Origin: Tessaracoccus massiliensis
GTDB taxonomy: Bacteria; Actinomycetota; Actinomycetes; Propionibacteriales; Propionibacteriaceae
Length of the DNA: 64,000 nucleotides
Assembly (NCBI RefSeq): GCF_000826065.2
Contig: NZ_LN623540.1
Span: 67,448-131,447, forward strand
Direction of reading: 5' to 3'
Shown here: positions 58,540 to 64,000 of the stretch, piece after piece
Position numbering within the stretch: the first letter of the stretch is position 1
Layout: each line of letters starts with the position of its first letter
Program-made: the position numbers and the translations under genes
Notes under the pieces: model-generated
What the model saw: the letters and a program-made list of their open reading frames with translations, nothing else
Database searches by the model: none
What the model was told of the DNA's origin: nothing

Positions 58540-59940
58540 GTAGAGCCCCCTAGAGTGGTGTAGCTCCCGCAGTGGCCGTGGCCGTCGATGACGGCAGGGC
58601 GGTCACCGTGGGATCCTTCGAGTTCACCTACCAAAGCTCTCTCAAAGGAAATCAACCACGATGACCGCTCCTCATATTGTCGACCCCGCCCGCGTGCTGG
58701 GCAACCTGCTGACCGAAGCATCCCCGGACATGATGCGCCAGCTCCTGCAGAACATGATCAACGCTCTCCTCTCGGCTGACGCCGATCTGGTGTGCGGCGC
58801 CGAGTGGGGACAGCCTTCCGCGGGGCGGGTGGCGCAGCGCAACGGCTACCGCCACCGCCCTCTGGATACCCGTGTCGGCACCGTTGATGTTGCCGTCCCC
58901 AAACTGCGCTCCTGAACCTACTTCCCCGAGTGGCTCTTGGAGCGCCGCAAACGTGCCGAAGCGGCGCTGATCACGGTGATCGCCGACTGCTACCTCGCCG
59001 GAGTGTCGACCCGTCGGATGGACAAACTCGTCAAGACCCTCGGGATCGACGGCCTGTCGAAGTCACAGGTGTCGCGGATGGCCGCCGACCTCGACGAGCA
59101 CGTTGCGCAGTTCCGCCACCGCCCCTTGGGCGAGGCGGGCCCGTTCACCTTCGTCGCCGCCGACGCGTTGACGATGAAGGTCCGAGAAGGCGGCAGGGTG
59201 ATCAACGCCGCGGTCCTCGTCGCGACCGGTGTCAACGGCGATGGTCACCGCGAAGTCCTCGGTCTGCAAGTGGCAACCTCAGAGACCAAACCGGCGTGGA
59301 ACACGTTCTTCGCTGACCTGGTGGCCCGCGGCCTGGCCGGAGTACGGCTGGTGACCTCTGATGCCGACGCCGGGCTGGTGGAGGCGATCGCGGCGAACCT
59401 GCCCGGCGCGTCCTGGGCAGCGCTGCCGAACCCACTACGCCGCCAACCTCATGGCCGTCACGCCGAAGAGCATGTGGCCAGCGGTCAAAGCGATGCTCCA
59501 CTCCGTCTACGACCAGCCCGACGCGGCCTCCGTCGAGGCGCAGTTCGACCGGCTGCTGGACTACACCGCAGAGAAGCTCCCCGAAGTCGCGGAGCACCTT
59601 GAGCAGGCCAGAGCCGACGTGCTCGCCTTCACCACATTTCCCAAGGACGTGTGGACCCAGATCTGGACGAACAACCCCGCCGAACGCCTCAACCGGGAGA
59701 TCCGGCGCCGCACCGACGCGGTCGGGATCTTCCCGAACCGTGAAGCCATCATCCGCCTCGTCGGCGCATTCCTAGCCGAACAAACCGACGAATGGGCAGA
59801 AGGCCGCCGCTACCTCGGCCTCGACATCCTCGCACGCTGCCAACTCACCACCATCCCCAACCCCGAAGAGGAGGTGACCGAACCCCCCCGCCCTAACCGC
59901 CTAGACGAAGGAACCGCTACACCACTCCGCTGGACTTGAC
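58540..59940 (+). mobile_element. IS256-family insertion sequence
   Basis: An element of about 1.4 kb. A perfect 12-bp inverted repeat, GAGTGGTGTAGC, lies at 58553-58564 and 59916-59927; imperfect pairing extends outward to about 58540 and 59940. It carries a Mutator/IS256 transposase. It disrupts the 5' end of the DUF3883 gene, and no clear target duplication is visible, which suggests deletion at one side after insertion. Exact ends are uncertain by about ten bases. Confidence 0.85.
58661..59939 (+). pseudogene. IS256-family transposase with nonsense codon and frameshift
   Basis: A Mutator-type DDE transposase. The N-terminal part (58661-58915) ends at VAVPKLRS with TGA at 58913, where the family has RSGTYFP, so a GGA-to-TGA change is likely. 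The same frame continues with TYFPEWLLERRKRAEAALI and the DDE region FVAADALTMKV. Near 59414-59416 a GGG run makes the frame slip: the family's SWQRCRTHYAANLM appears only in the +1 frame, which then continues with VWTQIWTNNPAERLNREIRR to 59939. About 425 residues if repaired. Both lesions must be fixed for activity. Confidence 0.87.
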
Positions 59941-59969
59941 CTACTCAACCTCCGTGGTCAGTACAGCTA

Positions 59970-61110
59970 GTGATCATCTGCGCTCCGGATTCGTTCAAGG
60001 AGTCCATGACTGCGGCCGAGGCCGCTTCGGCGATGGAGCGTGGCATCCGGCGGTTGTTCCCTGACACCGAAGTTGCTCTACTCCCGATGACCGACGGGGG
60101 CGAAGGGACGTGTGAGGCTCTTCAGGCCTCGCTAGGCGGCGAGATGGTCTCCGTCCCGAGCCAGGACGCCTTGGGCCTGGAGCATCCAGGCGGAGTTCCT
60201 GTACGTGCCCGACCGGGCACTCGCAGTCGTGGAGATCGCGGAGGCTGCTGGAATCGAGCTTCTCGCACCGCACGAGCGTGATGCGTCCATCACGAGCACG
60301 ACCGGGGTCGGAGAACTGATCCGCGCCGCTCTTGACCGCGGGGCGGAAGAGATCCTTGTTGGATTGGGCGGCAGTGCCACGAATGATGCCGGTGCCGGCA
60401 TGCTGACGGTGCTCGGGGCCCGCTTCCTCGACGAGAAGGGCCAGGAGCTGGAGCCGGGCGGCTTGGCCCTCGCGCGACTGGCTCACATCGGTCTGGAATC
60501 CCTTGACGAGCGGCTCCGAACTGCGCGGGTGATCATCGCCAGCGACGTGACCAACCCCCTTCTGGGAACCTCGGGCGCGAGCCATGTCTTCGGACCCCAG
60601 AAGGGCGCTGACGTCCATGCGGTGGCCGCGCTCGACGAGGCACTGTCGCGATGGGCTGACATCGCTGAGGGCGCCACCGGTCGGAGCGTTCGAGAGCTCC
60701 CGGGTGCGGGCGCGGCCGGCGGCCTTGGTGCGGCCTTCCTGGCATTCACGGACGCCATCATCCAACCCGGTGCGGAGTTCGTGATGGATCAGCTCGGGAT
60801 AAATGAACGGCTCTCCAACGCTTCGCTGGTGCTCACCGGCGAAGGAAGCTGGGATGCCCAATCTGCGGCGGGGAAGGCCCCTGCCGCGGTGGCCGCTCGG
60901 GCTGCCTCCAAGGGCGTGCCTGCGCTGATCTTCGCCGGGCGCGTGGGCCCATCCGACACCGATGCTCACCCAGAAGGCGTGATCTCCGTCGTCCCCATCG
61001 TCCGAGACGTGTGCGATCTCCAACAAGCCCTCACCAACGCTGCCGCGAACCTCGAAGCAGCGGTGGCGACCGCCTTGGAGATCCTGAGTCAACCATGGCA
61101 AGAAAAGTAA
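59970..61110 (+). pseudogene. Glycerate kinase, single frameshift
   Basis: Glycerate kinase (GlxK/GarK family), about 380 residues if repaired. The 5' frame (59970 to about 60180) starts IICAPDSFKESMTAAEAASA and has MTDGGEGTCEAL. From about 60181 the +1 frame carries SIQAEFLYVPDRALAVVEIA, then GLGGSATNDAGAGMLTVLGA and VLTGEGSWDAQSAAGK. One extra base near 60172-60181 explains this. The GTG at 59970 starts 30 bases right of the IS, so its promoter region was probably altered. The enzyme makes phosphoglycerate from glycerate; it may once have served the neighbouring sugar pathway. Confidence 0.83.
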
Positions 61111-61311
61111 CCTAGCGCCCACTCAGCCACTTCCAAAGGCGGCCTCATGGGTCCCCATACCGACATTCTGCCGTGGTGCCTGCAGCCCCACTGGGGCGAG
61201 AAATAACCGATCACTCCGGTCGGACAGAGGTGCTCCCCGCTCCACATCTAGCTCCGACCCAATGACTGCCCTCCCAGCCGCAGCGCAACCAGTGCGACGT
61301 GGTCCGGTTCA

Positions 61312-64000
61312 TCACGTAACAACTGGGTGGAAGTAATCGAACAGAGCGGCCGGGATTGGTTCCTCGAACCTCAGCAGCATCGTCACCACAGGCAGCGTGG
61401 AGCCCTTGCCGTCGGGCATGGTCGCGTCCCGCGCTTCTGATGCGCGCGCCACACCCAAGTAGAAGAAGTCGCTACCCTCGCTGTCATCCTTCTTCACGAA
61501 GACGTGCAGGGTGACCCGGTTCTCCGCCATCGCCCGCTCAGCAGCCGAGTTCAGTGTGCGGCGGCTCTTGGTGAAGTACCGAATGGTCGTGGAGTCCAGA
61601 AGCGCATCCTCGTAGGCCACGCTCGCAGTGACATCGTCGGCCTTATGGAGCGTGATGAAGATCGCGCACACGCCCCTCTCCATGTCCACCTTGTAGCCGT
61701 ACAGAGTCGGCGCCCAGCTACGAGGCTGGCCCAACTGCCGGGTGGTCTCCTTACGGGAATACTGCGCGCCCCTGGTGAAGGGAGCATCCAGGGCGTAGCG
61801 TTCCCCAACCAGCCGCCAGCCGGTCTCCACGACGTCGTCCACAGCCTCTCGAAAATCTGCGGAATCGCGATACGAGCGCAAAAAGCCGTCCACCAGCCTG
61901 ATGCCCCCCGTGGTGTGCACAGCGATCGGTGACGAATGCCGAGTGCGGTCGACCTGCCCGTGCCGCACCAGCGTGAGGGAGTCCATCGTGCTCTGGACCA
62001 GATCGTCGTGAGCGTCCAGGCCTTCTGCCGCCAAAGCAGCGGCTACCTCCGTCCGGCTCATCTCGGAGTGGGCCACCAACTCGCGCAGCAAGACGAACTC
62101 GTGCCTGCGCTTGGCAGGCAGTAGTTCCCACGAGATCTGGTGCAGCCACAGATTCTCCTCGTCGGAGAACGAGAGCTTCTGCTTCAGGGCACTCGCCGCC
62201 AATTCCGGGAAGTGCCGGTCCCCAAGAGCCAAGACCACGGGATCCGCTGATTCGAAGTGCAGGAAGTCCATCAGCCGTGGAGTCCGGCCAACGCGATTGC
62301 GCATAGCGACGACGGCTGCCTTGAGCCGAGCCTTGCTACCGAGATTCACCTCCGTGATCGCCTTCAGCACGCGCGCCTGGGCGATGCGATCGAAGCGAAC
62401 GCTAGACAGCCCGGCGATGACGCCGGACTCCTCCGACGAGATCAGGTTCCGGCGCAGCGATTCCTTGTTCAGCGACTGGTCGCCGAATAGCGCGATCGGG
62501 ATCATGAAGTTGTTGGCGTAGTTGCCGATGAAGTCGATCACCACGAGATAGTCCTTGTCAGGCGCCTTTCGTAGGCCCCGCCCAAGCTGCTGGACGAACA
62601 CGATGGACGACTGCGTCTGGCGCAGCATGATGATCTGGTTGAGCGTGGGAATGTCGATTCCCTCGTTGAACACGTCAACGGTGGTGATGTAATCGATGTC
62701 GCCGGCCTCGAGTTCCCGCACCACCTCTTCGCGATGCGCCACGCTGTCCTCGCCGTTAAGGCTCACAACGCGCAGACGCTTTCCGCGCAAGCTTCGCTCA
62801 CTCAGCTCAGCAGCGAGCACCCTCGACTCGTCCACCCGACTGCAGAAGATCAGCCCACGCGGCGGCACGCCAGCCTGACCGTAGGCTTCGAGAGCTGCAA
62901 TCACGTGATCAACACGCTCGTTAGAGACCAGCTTACTGAAGTGCGTCACGTCGCTGGTGGTCGTGCCGTCCTCGAACGTGACGTCAGCTACGCCATAGTA
63001 GTGAAAGGGGGCGAGCATGTCGTTTTCGAGCGCAGCGTTGAGCCTGATCTCGTAGGGCGTGATGAAGTCGAACAGTTCGAAGACGTTGAACCCGTCCATC
63101 CGCTCTGGGGTAGCCGTCATCCCCAGGAGGAAATCTGGAGTGAAGTGGTTGATCACCCTGCGGTGCGACTCAGCACCACAGCGGTGGGCCTCATCGAAGG
63201 TGATGTAGTCGAACGTATCGGGTGCGAAGGAGTTCAAGACGTCTGGTCGAGACAGCGTCTGCACCGTGGCGAACAGGTACTTCGCGTCCGTCTGGCGGGT
63301 GGTCCCTGCCAACTTCCCAAAGTCCGAACGCGGGCCACCGAGGACCTTTCGATACTCGCTGATGGTTCGGTCGAGAATCTGCTCTCGATGGACGACGAAG
63401 AGGAACCGCTTGGGCGCGACGGCTCGGACATCGAGTGCAGACAACACCGTCTTGCCAGTACCGGTAGCGGAGACGATCAAAGCTCGTCGAGCACCGCTCT
63501 GCCGAGCACCGGCAATCTCGATCAAGGCGTCCCGCTGCATCGCATTGGGAAGAAACGCCACGCCCTCGGGAAGATCCCTGACCGCGACCTCGGGACTGGC
63601 GGGGCGCGCACGCGGACGTGGTGGGGGAGGGACGTATCCGGCCGCGTAGTCGTCGATCCATTCCTGCGAGAGCGGAGCCGAACGCTCCACCTGCTGCTGG
63701 ACCAGGTCGCTCAACTGTCCTCCCAGGTCGCTGTCTTGGGCGGCTGAGACTTTGAGATTCCACTCGTGGTTACTGACGAGCGCGCTCTCGGTGAGGTTGG
63801 AGCTGCCCATCATCACCGAGACTGTGTCGTCACTCTGGAAGATGTAGCCCTTGGGATGGAAGGCGGCTGCCTCGTGAATGCGGACGTCGATGCCGAAGTT
63901 CCGGAGGTTGAGCAGTTCCGCGAAAGCGGCAGGTGAGTTGAAGGCCAGATAGTCGGAGGTGATGATCCTGCCGGTGCCACTGAAGTCGAGCAGTTCCTGC
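61312..64000 (-). CDS. PLD-nuclease / superfamily 2 helicase / DUF3427 protein (5' end outside window)
   Basis: The frame is open through the right window edge, with about 896 residues visible. The first visible part has an HKD/PLD nuclease half (FHPKGYIFQSDDTV followed by MMGSSNLTESAL: H-x-K and GSxN). A superfamily 2 helicase follows with Walker A VSATGTGKTVLSALD, DEAH box FDEAHRCGAESHRR, motif III GMTATPERMDG, and a second RecA domain ending VFVQQLGRGLRKAPDKDYLV. The C-terminal 300 residues match the DUF3427 layout. Such proteins may act in DNA repair or anti-phage defence; the role is not established here. The true start lies beyond 64000. Confidence 0.9.
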   Translation of the reverse strand, partial: QELLDFSGTGRIITSDYLAFNSPAAFAELLNLRNFGIDVRIHEAAAFHPKGYIFQSDDTVSVMMGSSNLTESALVSNHEWNLKVSAAQDSDLGGQLSDLVQQQVERSAPLSQEWIDDYAAGYVPPPPRPRARPASPEVAVRDLPEGVAFLPNAMQRDALIEIAGARQSGARRALIVSATGTGKTVLSALDVRAVAPKRFLFVVHREQILDRTISEYRKVLGGPRSDFGKLAGTTRQTDAKYLFATVQTLSRPDVLNSFAPDTFDYITFDEAHRCGAESHRRVINHFTPDFLLGMTATPERMDGFNVFELFDFITPYEIRLNAALENDMLAPFHYYGVADVTFEDGTTTSDVTHFSKLVSNERVDHVIAALEAYGQAGVPPRGLIFCSRVDESRVLAAELSERSLRGKRLRVVSLNGEDSVAHREEVVRELEAGDIDYITTVDVFNEGIDIPTLNQIIMLRQTQSSIVFVQQLGRGLRKAPDKDYLVVIDFIGNYANNFMIPIALFGDQSLNKESLRRNLISSEESGVIAGLSSVRFDRIAQARVLKAITEVNLGSKARLKAAVVAMRNRVGRTPRLMDFLHFESADPVVLALGDRHFPELAASALKQKLSFSDEENLWLHQISWELLPAKRRHEFVLLRELVAHSEMSRTEVAAALAAEGLDAHDDLVQSTMDSLTLVRHGQVDRTRHSSPIAVHTTGGIRLVDGFLRSYRDSADFREAVDDVVETGWRLVGERYALDAPFTRGAQYSRKETTRQLGQPRSWAPTLYGYKVDMERGVCAIFITLHKADDVTASVAYEDALLDSTTIRYFTKSRRTLNSAAERAMAENRVTLHVFVKKDDSEGSDFFYLGVARASEARDATMPDGKGSTLPVVTMLLRFEEPIPAALFDYFHPVVT

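Noticed and set aside
58913-58915. TGA in the transposase as selenocysteine or readthrough
   Set aside because: The family has Gly at this position and a one-base change explains it; a second frameshift also breaks the gene.

Overview
The window is high-GC DNA from an actinobacterium. The left edge carries the block found near oriC in many Actinobacteria: a probable pstP tail, rodA/ftsW, pbpA, a PASTA-domain pknB kinase, a trpG/pabA amidotransferase, a DUF881 gene and crgA. GTG starts, start/stop overlaps, possible leaderless genes, ABC sugar importers without their own ATPase and a DtxR-type iron box fit this. Propionibacteriaceae or a near relative is my guess; no marker here proves it.

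Layout. 1-10.4 kb: cell-wall/division block, a HAD phosphatase, a YbjQ-domain protein and lysS. 10.4-22.4 kb: glycan-use locus. A plus-strand operon (DMT transporter, sugar-binding lipoprotein, two permeases, GH63-like glycosidase) faces a minus-strand group (ebgA/lacZ-type beta-galactosidase, ebgC, APC permease). A LacI regulator is divergent from ebgA, and near-identical palindromic operators precede both operons. 22.4-26.8 kb: a DUF2218 gene with an iron box at its start, an NrtR-type regulator, nadA, and one reading frame joining nadB to the 3' half of nadC. 26.9-33.4 kb: a DUF4031/HD/membrane-protein fusion, an O-methyltransferase, an AEC transporter, secreted proteins and ribokinase. 33.7-43.1 kb: a decayed LuxR-type regulator, a 1231-residue secreted protein, two secreted proteins sharing a Cys-containing C-terminal domain, a frameshifted PQQ-like protein and a truncated TauE. 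43.2-49.6 kb: TspO, MarR, a cytidylate-kinase-like protein, DUF456, a decayed DUF4185-like gene, a CE7 esterase, a relic of a second cytidylate-kinase-like gene and a pRiA4b ORF-3 protein. 49.8-61.1 kb: a second sugar locus (SDR fragment, two class II aldolases, FGGY kinase, CUT1 ABC proteins, LacI) lying between two copies of the end of a DUF3883 gene, then an IS256-family element and a frameshifted glycerate kinase. 61.3 kb to the edge: a PLD-nuclease/helicase/DUF3427 protein.

Two themes run through the window. One is dispersed repeats: a hairpin family of about 63 nt whose loop carries a DnaA-box-like core (four copies), a GC-rich family of about 65 nt (five copies, one inside the nadB coding sequence), an 80-nt hairpin with 24-bp perfect arms, and a 26-nt tandem array. 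The other is gene decay by deletion and indel: in-frame fusions with domains missing, duplicate relics, and several single-base frameshifts that are all +1. Some of the frameshifts could be assembly errors, and read-level checking would settle that.

How the genes work together. The first block builds and regulates septal and lateral wall synthesis (SEDS polymerase, class B PBP, Ser/Thr kinase, CrgA). The two sugar loci each combine import, hydrolysis or phosphorylation, and local LacI control. NrtR with nadA-nadB/C is the de novo NAD branch, apparently altered by the nadC truncation.
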